A stretch of 64,000 bases of DNA. It comes from Bacteroidota bacterium (GTDB taxonomy: Bacteria; Bacteroidota; Bacteroidia; Bacteroidales; VadinHA17). Where the stretch lies: NCBI GenBank assembly GCA_029547705.1, contig JAKPOU010000042.1, forward strand, positions 362,197 to 426,196, read 5' to 3'. Positions 18,527 through 27,884 of the stretch are shown piece by piece. Each line of letters begins with the position of its first letter. Position 1 is the stretch's first letter. The notes under the pieces are model-generated. The model saw nothing but the letters and a program-made list of their open reading frames with translations. It was not told where the DNA came from and did not search any database. The position numbers were made by a program, and so were the translations under genes.

Positions 18527-19969
18527 TTGATCACGTTTGTCATTTCAGTTACGGCCCTTTTGCTGGGATATTTCCTGTATTCGAAATTTCTGGAGAAAAT
18601 TGAAGGAGCCGATCCGGACCGCGAAACCCCCGCCTTTAAAATGAAAGACGGTGTGGATTATGTGCCGCTTCCGTGCTGGAAGACTTTTCTGATTCAGCTG
18701 CTTAATATTGCCGGACTGGGACCGATCTTCGGTGCTATTGCGGGTGCCATGTGGGGACCCGTAGCCTTTCTCTGGATAGTGCTGGGAACGATCTTTGCAG
18801 GTGGTGTTCATGACTACTTCTCAGGAATGCTGTCGATGCGCTATAACGGATTGAGTATTACTGAAATAACCGGAATGTTCCTGGGGAAGGGAGTGAAGCA
18901 GTTCATGAGGGCCTTTACCGTTTTGCTGATGGTACTGGTCGGGGCTGTTTTTATTATGGGACCGGCCGGAATACTTGCAGGACTGACTCCTGCACATATG
19001 ACGATGACATTCTGGGTTTGGGTTGTTTTCGGATATTATATCATTGCAACCCTTCTGCCCATCGACAAGATCATAGGGAGATTATATCCTGTATTTGGTT
19101 TTGCACTTCTGTTCATGGCAGCCGGCCTGATCACCGCACTGTTTGTAAAGGGATATCATATTCCGGAGCTCACTCTTTCAAATTTCAGGAATTTTCATGT
19201 AAACCCGGATAAATTCCCGGTTTTCCCTATGATGTTCATCTCTATTGCCTGCGGTGCCATTTCGGGATTTCATTCCACCCAGTCGCCTCTAATGGCCAGG
19301 TGCATTACAAATGAAATGCTTGGCCGGAGGGTTTTTTACGGGGCAATGGTATCTGAAGGTATTATTGCACTGATATGGGCTGCAATAGGAATGAGTTTTT
19401 ACGGGGGAGTGGGGGCTCTGAATGAAATGATGACCGCACAGAAAGGAAACGCCGCCTATCTGGTGAATGAAATATCCAATTCCCTGTTAGGGAGATTCGG
19501 AGGATTACTTGCAATTCTCGGAGTGGTTGCAGCCCCGATCACTTCAGGCGATACCGCATTCCGCAGCGCCCGGCTCATTGTGGCGGATTTCCTGAAAATC
19601 AGGCAGGGTCCTCTTTTAAACCGCCTGTATATCAGCGTGCCGCTTTTCCTTGTGGGGTTTCTTATTACCAGAATGGACTTCGCGGTCATATGGCGCTATT
19701 TCGCCTGGTCAAACCAGACCCTGGCAATGGTTGTGCTGTGGACAATAACAGTATATCTCCTTCAGACGGGCAGGCTCTATATGGTAACTCTCATTCCTGC
19801 ATTTTTCATGACGGCGGTTTGTGTAAGCTATATCCTTTTTGCACCCGAAGGTTTTTCCCTTCCCGGAGCCATATCCCATACGGCGGGAATTATTGCCGCT
19901 GTCATAGTTCTGACGGTTTTCCTCGTTTATAAACAGAAAATCGAAAAAACTGCTCCGGGTTTCGGATAA
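18527..19969 (+). CDS. cstA: CstA-type carbon starvation transporter
   Basis: Inner-membrane protein of 480 residues with about a dozen hydrophobic segments. CstA-family motifs are clear: NIAGLGPIFGAIAGAMWGP, GGVHDYFSGMLSMRYNG, GFHSTQSPLMARC and TSGDTAFRSARLI. Characterised relatives take up peptides or pyruvate when carbon is scarce. It is shorter than E. coli CstA (about 700), which is usual for Bacteroidota members. The start must be the TTG at 18527: an in-frame TAG lies 12 bases upstream, and the next Met would remove the first membrane segment. Confidence 0.9.
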   Translation: MITFVISVTALLLGYFLYSKFLEKIEGADPDRETPAFKMKDGVDYVPLPCWKTFLIQLLNIAGLGPIFGAIAGAMWGPVAFLWIVLGTIFAGGVHDYFSGMLSMRYNGLSITEITGMFLGKGVKQFMRAFTVLLMVLVGAVFIMGPAGILAGLTPAHMTMTFWVWVVFGYYIIATLLPIDKIIGRLYPVFGFALLFMAAGLITALFVKGYHIPELTLSNFRNFHVNPDKFPVFPMMFISIACGAISGFHSTQSPLMARCITNEMLGRRVFYGAMVSEGIIALIWAAIGMSFYGGVGALNEMMTAQKGNAAYLVNEISNSLLGRFGGLLAILGVVAAPITSGDTAFRSARLIVADFLKIRQGPLLNRLYISVPLFLVGFLITRMDFAVIWRYFAWSNQTLAMVVLWTITVYLLQTGRLYMVTLIPAFFMTAVCVSYILFAPEGFSLPGAISHTAGIIAAVIVLTVFLVYKQKIEKTAPGFG

Positions 19970-20108
19970 GCAGAAGCGGATAAAAAGCGGAGGAAGAAAA
20001 ACAGAATATTGTTTATATTTATAAGCACTTTATAAAAAAAGGCATGTGCCGGGAAAAGCATATGTTAAAAAGCATCTGCTACAAAAGACATACAATAAAT
20101 AAGCATCT

Positions 20109-20864
20109 ATGGAAACTGATAATTCACGACGCGGATTTTTACGGAAAGCTGCATTCGGAAGCCTTGCGGCAATAAGCATCCCTGAAATAGTTTCCGCGGC
20201 TCTGCCGCAGGAAAGAAACGGGATAAAACTTCTCAAAGGACAGACCATCCTTTTTCAGGGTGATTCCATTACCGATGCCGGCAGGAGCAGGAAGGAAACG
20301 GGCTTCAATAATGCCGGAGCCCTGGGATCCGGATATCCAATGCTGGCCGCTGCCCGGCTTCTTCTCAGCCATGCCGGCCTCGACCTTAAGATTTACAACA
20401 GGGGAATATCGGGGAATAAGGTATTTCAGCTTGCTGAAAGGTGGGATGAGGATTGTATTGACATAAAACCTGACGTGGTCAGCATATTAATAGGGGTAAA
20501 TGACATCTGGCATAAGCTCGGCGGAAATTACAACGGGACTGTGGAAATATACCGGAGGGACTATATTGCCCTGATTGAGAGAACGAAAAAAGCCCTGCCT
20601 GCTGTTAAGCTTATTATCGGTGAGCCCTTCGGGGTGCGCGGGGTGAAAGCTGTCGACGACAGCTGGTATCCGGAGTTTTATGAATACCAGAAAGCGGCAA
20701 AAGAGATAGCCTCACAGTTTGGAGCACAGTTTATTCCCTATCAGGCTGTTTATGATGAGGCTCAGCTCAGGGCACCGGCTGCCTACTGGACCGGCGACGG
20801 GGTTCATGCCTCACTTGCAGGGGCGTCCCTGATGGCAGAAGCATGGCTCCGTATGGTGGAATAG
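20109..20864 (+). CDS. Tat-exported SGNH/GDSL esterase
   Basis: A 251-residue SGNH hydrolase with twin-arginine signal (SRRGFLRKAA). Block I is GDSITDAG with nucleophile Ser53, block III is GVND, and block V is DGVH with Asp230 and His233. These enzymes commonly remove acetyl or other acyl groups from carbohydrates. Exported through Tat, it is likely periplasmic. It precedes the NagA-like gene by 166 bases on the same strand and may work with it in removing O- and N-acetyl groups; that link is inference. Confidence 0.9.
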   Translation: METDNSRRGFLRKAAFGSLAAISIPEIVSAALPQERNGIKLLKGQTILFQGDSITDAGRSRKETGFNNAGALGSGYPMLAAARLLLSHAGLDLKIYNRGISGNKVFQLAERWDEDCIDIKPDVVSILIGVNDIWHKLGGNYNGTVEIYRRDYIALIERTKKALPAVKLIIGEPFGVRGVKAVDDSWYPEFYEYQKAAKEIASQFGAQFIPYQAVYDEAQLRAPAAYWTGDGVHASLAGASLMAEAWLRMVE

Positions 20865-20949
20865 GGACATTAAGCCGGGTATCAGGGGTATGACTCCGGA
20901 TTGCAGGATAGTGGTATAGGACTGAGTGTCAGGAGTATGACTGCATATT

Positions 20950-21027
20950 ATGGGAAATGGCAAGGAATACCTGAACGGGATTGTTGCAGAAGACATTTTC
21001 AAGGAACTGAAAAAAATAAAAACCTGA
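20950..21027 (+). CDS. possible 25-codon ORF before the NagA-like gene
   Basis: ATG to TGA, 25 residues, rich in Lys/Glu at the end (EDIFKELKKIK), stopping 3 bases before the next ATG. It could be a small translated upstream ORF, or the last codons of a decayed gene. A 14-base direct repeat with one mismatch (TCAGGRGTATGACT at 20882 and 20929) lies just upstream. Nothing identifies a function. Confidence 0.25.
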   Translation: MGNGKEYLNGIVAEDIFKELKKIKT

Positions 21028-21030
21028 ATC

Positions 21031-22287
21031 ATGATTAAGACAGAAACAGCTGTAAAAAATGCATCGGGAAATTTCCCGGGAATACTTTTGATTTTATTTT
21101 TCATATTTCTTCCCGGAATCATTTTTGGTCAGGAAACTGTTTACGGACTTTTATATTCCGACAATAAACCTGTCTCTGTCACTTTCAGGGACGGAGTAAT
21201 AACTGAAGTCCGGAAAATCAAAAAGCTTCCTTCCGGAAGTGAAGGACTGATAATAGGTCCCGGTCTGATAGACAATCAGATAAACGGATTTGCCGGTGTC
21301 TCTTTCACTTTTGGCGGAGGAGAACTTACCCGGGATGGTGTAATAAAAGCGACTGAAGCTATCTGGAAGACAGGTGTTACCACATATCTGCCCACACTTA
21401 CCACCAACAGTCATGATGTCCTTATGAAGAATTTCGCCGTTCTCGGCAGTATTGCCGGGGATGCGGCCCTGCTGGGATCAATACCGGGTTTTCATCTTGA
21501 AGGACCGTATATATCACCGGTGGACGGCTACAGGGGGGCCCATCCACTTGATCATGTCAGAAAGCCTGACTGGCAGGAGTTTCTTCAATACAGAAAAGCA
21601 GCAGGGAACAAAATTATTCATGTCACCATTGCACCGGAAGTTGAAGGCGCCATGGATTTTATCGACAAATGCAGGGCAGAGGGCATAGTGGTTGCACTTG
21701 GCCACCATAACGGATCTGCAAAAGAAATTACCGAGGCCATTGACCGGGGAGCCATTATAGCAACCCATCTGGGGAACGGCTGTGCAAACATGATCAACAG
21801 GCATCTGAATCCCCTGTGGCCCCAGCTTTCTGACGACCGGCTGATGATCAGTATAATAGGAGACGGATTTCATCTCAATCCGGAAGAAATAAGGGTTTTT
21901 TACAAGGTGAAGGGACCGGATAAAACAATAATCACTTCGGATGTCACCAGCTATGCTTCACTTGAACCGGGAAGATATCTGACAGATGAAGGAGAGGCGA
22001 TTGAACTGACACCGGAAGGCATGCTGAAGTATCCGGCACAGGATGTGCTGTACGGCTCGGCTTCACCTGTGAAAAAAGGACTTGTAAACGTAATGAAATA
22101 CACGGGATGTTCCCTCGAAGAGGCATTCCGGATGGCAGCTTTAAACCCTGCAAAGTTATACGGACTGAACGACCGGGGTGAGATAGCCAGGGGCAAGAGG
22201 GCAGATATCATTTTATTCCGTATCGAAAATGATGAAATGATTATTAAAAAGACCTGGGTAAAGGGAAAACTGGTTTATCAGGAATAA
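21031..22287 (+). CDS. N-acetylglucosamine-6-phosphate deacetylase family protein, exported
   Basis: NagA-type amidohydrolase of 418 residues. Family motifs: GPGLIDNQINGFAGV, the metal-binding GFHLEGPYIS (His155, Glu157), ATHLGNG, and the catalytic-Asp segment TSDVTSYASLEPG, followed by AALNPAKLYGL. Unlike cytoplasmic NagA it begins with a hydrophobic export signal (residues about 17-34, ending IFGQ). The first metal ligand of the classic HxH is replaced by NGF, as in NagA enzymes. If exported, its substrate cannot be the usual cytoplasmic sugar phosphate; an N-acetyl sugar or glycoside is more likely. No other nag gene is adjacent. Confidence 0.85.
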   Translation: MIKTETAVKNASGNFPGILLILFFIFLPGIIFGQETVYGLLYSDNKPVSVTFRDGVITEVRKIKKLPSGSEGLIIGPGLIDNQINGFAGVSFTFGGGELTRDGVIKATEAIWKTGVTTYLPTLTTNSHDVLMKNFAVLGSIAGDAALLGSIPGFHLEGPYISPVDGYRGAHPLDHVRKPDWQEFLQYRKAAGNKIIHVTIAPEVEGAMDFIDKCRAEGIVVALGHHNGSAKEITEAIDRGAIIATHLGNGCANMINRHLNPLWPQLSDDRLMISIIGDGFHLNPEEIRVFYKVKGPDKTIITSDVTSYASLEPGRYLTDEGEAIELTPEGMLKYPAQDVLYGSASPVKKGLVNVMKYTGCSLEEAFRMAALNPAKLYGLNDRGEIARGKRADIILFRIENDEMIIKKTWVKGKLVYQE

Positions 22288-22635
22288 TAATATTAACTCA
22301 GGAACAATAATACAACTTCAGGAATTATACGGCATCGCAGGTGACAATACACATCGCAAGGCCGGGACTGTAATATCATCCGGGCTAATGTTACAGAATC
22401 AGAAAACAGGATAAGCTGATAAATTACTGTACGGATTTCTTTTTTTTCAGTATTTCTTTTTCTATTTTACAGCCTTAACTAAAAACCGCCGTGCCTATGA
22501 GAAATGAAATGCCTGTCATTTGTTCATCCGTTTGTTTATTCATTTATCTGATCATTCATTCTCTCTGTTCATTCAGAGAGAAAGAGTACCGGAATATTCA
22601 CTTTTAACAACCTTAATTTCACTTAACTTAATTTT
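22288..22635 (+). other. 348-bp non-coding region upstream of SusC
   Basis: No plausible gene. It holds pyrimidine-rich sequence with several TCATT-type short repeats (about 22515-22570) and a perfect hairpin at 22561-22580 (CTCTCTG, six-base loop, CAGAGAG) without a T-run, 55 bases before the SusC ATG. It is probably the 5' untranslated and promoter region of the SusC/SusD pair, but I cannot point to a clear promoter. Confidence 0.5.
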
Positions 22636-25600
22636 ATGAAAAATTCTTATGTCTGTAAGACACATTCACTGTGTCTCAAAGAATTCATGAAGAAGCTCAG
22701 GATTATGGCACTGTTGTTCCTTTTCCTGGCTTCCTGGGGTATTGCCTCAGCCGGCAGTGCTGTGCCGGGAAATGGTGACATCAATGCAGCAGATATGCAG
22801 CAGATCACTGTTACCGGGACAGTCACCGATGCTTCCACCAGGGAACCCATGCCGGGAGTAAACGTACTTGTAAGCGGAACCACTCTGGGTGCACTGACTG
22901 ATCTCAGCGGCAGATACAGTCTGAATGTACCCGGCAGGGATGCAGTTCTGGTTTTTTCCTTTATAGGATTCATCACGCAGGAACAGGCTGTTGCGGGAAG
23001 GACAGTGATCAATGTAGCACTTGAACCCGCCACGGAAGCTCTTGATGAAGTAATTGTGATCGGATACGGAACCCAGAAGAAAAGCGATCTGACGGGTTCG
23101 GTATCCAGGGTTACTTTTGATGACAAGGCAACGCTGGCGAACCTGAACCTGTCACAGGCTATGTCCGGTTCCACCGCAGGTGTCAACATCCAGCAGGGTT
23201 CCGGACTGGCAGGAGCCGAACCAAGCCTTGACATCAGGGGACAGACCTCTTTGTCAGCAAGCGACAGGCCGCTTATTGTTCTGGACGGTATCATTTTCAA
23301 CGGTTCAATCTCGGATATCAATGTTAACGACGTTGAGGCAGTGGATATCCTGAAAGACGCCAGTGCCGCGGCTGTTTACGGATCGAGGTCGGCCAACGGT
23401 GTGATCCTGATCACTACCAAAAGAGGAAAATCGGAGAAACCCCTCATTGGCTTCAACATGTATTACGGCTACCAGAATATGTCAAATAATCCCATGAGGG
23501 TGATGAATGCCGAGGAGTATGCCATCCGGCTGGTTGACTACTATTACCAGCAGGATCTTTATACCTGGTACAAAACCAAGCCGACGAGCTCAGAGGGCAA
23601 GCCTGTAAGGCCCGATATCACCAACCGCGAACTGGTGGCCGCCAAGCTGAGAACCGCGGAGGAAAGGGACAACTATATTGCAGGCAATGAAATTGACTGG
23701 GTGAAGGAGGTTATGCGTACGGCACCCATTCAGAATTATAATCTCAGCCTCTCGGGAAAGAGCGATAAATCCAATTACTTCCTGTCTGCCTCCTATTCCG
23801 ACGAGAAAGGGATTCTGAGAAATGACCAGTTCAACAGAATCACCCTGCACAGCAATGTTGAAAGCAAAATCACCGACTGGCTTACAGTAGGGCTGATTTC
23901 ATCATATTCCTACCGCGATTATTCCGGTATCAATGCCAGCCTGGGCGATGCCAGAAGCTGCAGCCCTTTGGCAAACAACAAGATAGGCCGTCCGGATTAT
24001 GACATGTTCCTCACCGGGGAGGCATACATGACCTATCCTCTTGTTTATGAATACATAAAGAACAAGGATGTCAGGAACAACCTGTTTATGGTCGGAAATG
24101 CAAAGATCAGCATTCCATGGGTTAAGGGACTGACCTATGATTTCAACTATTCGAACACTTACTACACCAGGAATGAAAATACATTTCATCCGGTTACCAC
24201 TCCCGACGGAAGAACCAACAAGGGCAGAGCTATAAAAAAGCCCGAGGAAGAAAGAAACTGGATCTTCAACAATATTGTCTCCTATGTAAGATCATTCGGT
24301 GAACATCAGGTTAACGCCACCCTTCTTTACAGCCGCGAGAACCGCAATGCCCATACAACAACAACAACGGTGGAGGGTTTTGACAATGATGTTCTCGGTT
24401 ATGATAATCTCGGGCTCGGAACAATTGTAACAGCGGCATCAACAGCATGGGAGGAGAACAGTATTTCCTACATGGCACGTGCGAACTACATGTTCAGAAA
24501 CCGCTACATGATCACCGGTACTGTCCGCAGGGACGGTTTCTCCGGCTTTACCGAGCAGAAGAAATTTGCCACCTTCCCCTCTGTATCCCTGGCCTGGGTG
24601 CTTTCAGAAGAAGCCTTCATGCAGGATCTGAAATGGCTTTACCTGAAACTCAGAACATCCTACGGCAAGAACGGCAACCAGGGAATCGGCCGTTATTCCA
24701 GCTTCTCCACAATGTCCACCGCAGCCTATGTGTACGGAGCCAGTACAGCAATCGGCATATGGCCCAGCACCCTTGGAAATGCGAACCTCGGATGGGAAGC
24801 CACTTCCTCCCTGAACCTCGGGCTGGATTACGGACTGTTCAACAGGAGAATATCGGGATCCATAGAAGTGTATACCGCAGAAACAACCGATGTTCTGGTT
24901 AAAAGGGCACTTCCGCCAACAACGGGATATCCGAATATCTGGACAAACATAGGTGCCATTGCAAATAAGGGAATTGAACTTGAAATAAGTTCGGTAAATC
25001 TTCAGGGGCGCGTAGGATGGAGAACGGATTTTGTATTCTCGCTCAACAGAGACAAGATAAGCAAGCTTTACGGAGACAAGAACGACAAGGATATTGGCAA
25101 CGCATGGTTTGTAGGAGAACCCATCCAGGCAATCTATGATTATGAAATGGCGGGCGGACTCTGGACGGAAGCAGACCTCTACAGCGGAAATATTCTGAAT
25201 AACTGGTATCCCGGGCAGTATAAATATGTTGATCAGGATAAAAATGGTGTGATTGAACCAACCAACGACAGGAAGATTGTAGGATACAAATCCCCAAGCT
25301 ACCGTTTCAGCATAAATAATACCCTGAATTACAAAAATTTCACCCTTTCTTTCTTTATCAATTCAATACAGGGCGGGAAGAAGTACTATATGCTTGACAA
25401 TGCTTCTGTTGTCAATGTTGCCTGGCGTTCAGATGATGTCCTCAGAATAAATGCCTCAGCCGTAAGGCCGTACTGGACACCTGACAACGGGGTCAACAAT
25501 GCAACAGGTGTTTATAATTCACCTGCTGTTTCAAGCGGTATCTATGAAAGCAGAAGCTTTGTGAGATTACAGGATGTTTCATTGTCCTACAATTTCAGCT

Positions 25601-25761
25601 CACAGCTTCTTAATACGCTCAAGCTCCAGTCGTGCACATTCTACATTGCCAGCAAGAATCCCTATGTGTGGACGAAATGGTCGGGCTGGGATCCTGAAAC
25701 GGGCACCAGCAATAATCCCCTGATGAGAAATATAACTGCAGGTTTCAATGTTACATTTTAA
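22636..25761 (+). CDS. SusC/RagA family TonB-dependent outer membrane transporter
   Basis: Outer-membrane barrel of 1041 residues that imports oligosaccharides with its SusD partner, powered by TonB. After the signal peptide comes a carboxypeptidase-regulatory-like domain (ITVTGTVTDASTREPMPG, about 57-130), the TonB-box region (DEVIVIGYGTQKKSDLTG), the plug (VEAVDILKDASAAAVYGS, SANGVILITTKRG) and the beta-barrel to the C-terminal FNVTF. I kept the first ATG, since Bacteroidota SusC proteins often have such N-terminal extensions; ATG at 22687 gives a shorter signal. No sigma-factor-interacting STN domain is present, so no anti-sigma control is suggested. SusD follows within 36 bases. Confidence 0.95.
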   Translation: MKNSYVCKTHSLCLKEFMKKLRIMALLFLFLASWGIASAGSAVPGNGDINAADMQQITVTGTVTDASTREPMPGVNVLVSGTTLGALTDLSGRYSLNVPGRDAVLVFSFIGFITQEQAVAGRTVINVALEPATEALDEVIVIGYGTQKKSDLTGSVSRVTFDDKATLANLNLSQAMSGSTAGVNIQQGSGLAGAEPSLDIRGQTSLSASDRPLIVLDGIIFNGSISDINVNDVEAVDILKDASAAAVYGSRSANGVILITTKRGKSEKPLIGFNMYYGYQNMSNNPMRVMNAEEYAIRLVDYYYQQDLYTWYKTKPTSSEGKPVRPDITNRELVAAKLRTAEERDNYIAGNEIDWVKEVMRTAPIQNYNLSLSGKSDKSNYFLSASYSDEKGILRNDQFNRITLHSNVESKITDWLTVGLISSYSYRDYSGINASLGDARSCSPLANNKIGRPDYDMFLTGEAYMTYPLVYEYIKNKDVRNNLFMVGNAKISIPWVKGLTYDFNYSNTYYTRNENTFHPVTTPDGRTNKGRAIKKPEEERNWIFNNIVSYVRSFGEHQVNATLLYSRENRNAHTTTTTVEGFDNDVLGYDNLGLGTIVTAASTAWEENSISYMARANYMFRNRYMITGTVRRDGFSGFTEQKKFATFPSVSLAWVLSEEAFMQDLKWLYLKLRTSYGKNGNQGIGRYSSFSTMSTAAYVYGASTAIGIWPSTLGNANLGWEATSSLNLGLDYGLFNRRISGSIEVYTAETTDVLVKRALPPTTGYPNIWTNIGAIANKGIELEISSVNLQGRVGWRTDFVFSLNRDKISKLYGDKNDKDIGNAWFVGEPIQAIYDYEMAGGLWTEADLYSGNILNNWYPGQYKYVDQDKNGVIEPTNDRKIVGYKSPSYRFSINNTLNYKNFTLSFFINSIQGGKKYYMLDNASVVNVAWRSDDVLRINASAVRPYWTPDNGVNNATGVYNSPAVSSGIYESRSFVRLQDVSLSYNFSSQLLNTLKLQSCTFYIASKNPYVWTKWSGWDPETGTSNNPLMRNITAGFNVTF

Positions 25762-25796
25762 TTCAGCCTTTTATTATGAAACCAGAAAATTATAAA

Positions 25797-27530
25797 ATGA
25801 TGAAAAGATATATCGTTATAATAAGCAGTAAGTGTACATTGCTTGCAGGTATTTTACTGCTGATGCTGTCATCCTGTAACGACAAGGAAATACTGAAGGA
25901 GGTTCCGAAGGATTTCCTCGCACCTGAAAATGCATATTCCACTGTTTCCGGAATACGCCAGGGTATTTCCGGTCTGCATTACACATTCCGCAATTACTGG
26001 TTCTGGGGTGATCAGGACCAGGGCAGCATGTGGAGGGGTGTCGGAACCGATGTTGCATTTCACGGTGAAGATCCCAACAGCACAAGGTTCCTGTGCAACT
26101 ATGTCAACTATCTGATTCCCGGATCAGCATATGTATTACAGTACTGGACCAGGAACTATGAACTTATACAGAGAGCCAACGTGCTTATTGAGAAAGTGGA
26201 GGCATCAGACGCTCAGATATGGTCAGGTGAAGCCCAGAGAAATGCCTTCAAGGCCGAGGCCATGTTTTTCAGGGCCTATGCATACCGTATCCTTGTGTCA
26301 TATTTTGGAGACGTTCCGCTGGTGACGGAAGCCATTAAGTCGGCCAAGGCAGATTTTACAAGAACACCGGTTGCCGATGTTTACAAGCAGATTGAAGATG
26401 ATCTGAAATATGCTGCGGCCAATTTGCCCGGGCGCGGAAAAGAGGAGGCTCCCGGCCGGATCACACAGGCTGCTGCCTGGCATCTGCTTTCTGAGGTTTA
26501 CCTCAATCAGGGCAAGTATCAGCTTGCTGTTGATGCTGCCTCAGAAGTGATTGACGGAGGTGAATACGGACTTATGACCGAGCGTTTCGGGGCACAGCAT
26601 GATGTTTTCGGATCCGGTGACGTTTATTATGACCTTTTCAGATATGGCAACCAGAACCTTTCCGAAAACAAGGAAACTATCTGGGCCATTCAGTTCGAGC
26701 CCCTGATTACGGGAGGTGCCTCATGGAGCGGTGAAAGGGGATTCGGTCCCGCATATTTCAGATGGGGCAATGCTCCTGACGGGAAAGCTGCTTTCAGGGG
26801 AGAGTTTGTTAACGGAAAGTACACAGGTTATTCCGACACCCTCGGCAGACCGGTATCATGGGTGAGACCCACTGATTATGCAGCCTATACCATATGGCGC
26901 AGAAGCGGCTGGAATGAAGATATCCGGAATGCAAAGCACAGTATCAAGAGGAAATTCTATTTTGATAATCCCGAATCAGCATTTCATGGCCAGGAATTGA
27001 AGTTTGCTCTCTTCAATGCTGAATATGCCGGTAACAAGAGGGATGCAATAAGAGATTCCTGTCAGTATATTTATCCGTATTTCATGAAATTCGCTGATCC
27101 CTGCAACCATTTTGACAACCCGGGCCAGTCGGGAGGCGGATATACTCACCAGGACGTTTATGCCATGCGTGTTGCAGAAACGATACTGAACCGTGCGGAA
27201 GGCTATCTCGGTCTTGGAAAAAAGGATCTTGCAGCTGCCGATATCAACAGGATAAGGAGCAGGGCACAGGCACCGCCGGTGGACGAAGCGGATGTGAATA
27301 TTGAGTATATACTCGATGAACGTGCCAGGGAACTGTACGGGGAGGAATGGAGACATATTGTTTTGCGCCGGGTCGGGAAGCTTGTTGAACGGGTCAGGCA
27401 GTACAACAATAACCCCAAGAATCCGGGCCTTCATATTCAGGATCACCATGTACTGTGGCCGATACCCCTGTCGCAGATCGACCTGAACATTGACGCGGCA
27501 ACCGGGCAGAATCCGGGATATCCGAAATAG
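25797..27530 (+). CDS. SusD/RagB family surface lipoprotein
   Basis: Glycan-binding surface lipoprotein that caps the SusC barrel. It has the lipoprotein signal with LSSC (Cys near residue 27), TPR-like helical repeats, and the C-terminal SusD signature RAEGYLGLGKKDLAAADINRIRSRA with a closing LWPIPLSQIDLN. Start chosen at 25797 (MMKRYIV); an ATG at 25776 is in frame and only 15 bases from the SusC stop. With SusC it defines the import step of this carbohydrate region; the glycan is not evident from sequence. A strong hairpin follows 28 bases after the stop. Confidence 0.95.
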   Translation: MMKRYIVIISSKCTLLAGILLLMLSSCNDKEILKEVPKDFLAPENAYSTVSGIRQGISGLHYTFRNYWFWGDQDQGSMWRGVGTDVAFHGEDPNSTRFLCNYVNYLIPGSAYVLQYWTRNYELIQRANVLIEKVEASDAQIWSGEAQRNAFKAEAMFFRAYAYRILVSYFGDVPLVTEAIKSAKADFTRTPVADVYKQIEDDLKYAAANLPGRGKEEAPGRITQAAAWHLLSEVYLNQGKYQLAVDAASEVIDGGEYGLMTERFGAQHDVFGSGDVYYDLFRYGNQNLSENKETIWAIQFEPLITGGASWSGERGFGPAYFRWGNAPDGKAAFRGEFVNGKYTGYSDTLGRPVSWVRPTDYAAYTIWRRSGWNEDIRNAKHSIKRKFYFDNPESAFHGQELKFALFNAEYAGNKRDAIRDSCQYIYPYFMKFADPCNHFDNPGQSGGGYTHQDVYAMRVAETILNRAEGYLGLGKKDLAAADINRIRSRAQAPPVDEADVNIEYILDERARELYGEEWRHIVLRRVGKLVERVRQYNNNPKNPGLHIQDHHVLWPIPLSQIDLNIDAATGQNPGYPK

Positions 27531-27558
27531 TCACACCCTTACCGGTATAAAAATTAAT

Positions 27559-27589
27559 ATCAGTGGGCAAAGCTGCTTTGCCCACTGAT
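27559..27589 (+). terminator. strong hairpin after SusD, no T-run
   Basis: A perfect 14-bp inverted repeat with a 3-base loop (arm ATCAGTGGGCAAAG) starts 29 bases after the SusD stop. It lacks a T-run, so it may be a factor-dependent terminator or a stabilising 3' hairpin rather than an intrinsic terminator. Confidence 0.55.
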
Positions 27590-27755
27590 GATTTGTACCG
27601 CTCTGTATTCCGGGGATGATTTGTACCGCTCAGTATCCCAGAGGTAGTTTGTGCTGTTTGGTACCCCTGGTGAAGATTTGCCCTGCACAGAACCCGGTGA
27701 TAATCTGCACCGCACGTTATCCCGGTAAAGATCCCTGCAGGCAGTAACGATTCCG
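27590..27755 (+). repeat. degenerate ~28-bp tandem repeats
   Basis: About six decayed copies of a unit close to GATGATTTGTACCGCTC + GTATYCCGG follow the hairpin (for example near 27588, 27616, 27645, 27673, 27700 and 27729). The first two copies are almost identical; later ones diverge stepwise. No reading frame runs through. The remaining bases to 27884 are AT-rich and presumably hold the promoter of the next gene. Confidence 0.6.
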
Positions 27756-27884
27756 GAGGCCGTCAAATACTAATAATTGTTAAATGAATTAATAGTGTTT
27801 GAATACACGGTCAGAATTCTTAATTTTATCAATTAGCGAATAAGAATGACAATACCTTAATAACCCTAAAAAAGAATTAACAGT

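Noticed and set aside
17833..18543. 236-codon minus-strand open frame
   Set aside because: Antisense to the amidohydrolase gene and to the start of the CstA-type gene; no recognisable domain or signal.
22561..22580. Hairpin upstream of SusC as an intrinsic terminator
   Set aside because: Perfect 7-bp stem but no T-run on either strand; kept only as a note in the intergenic entry.
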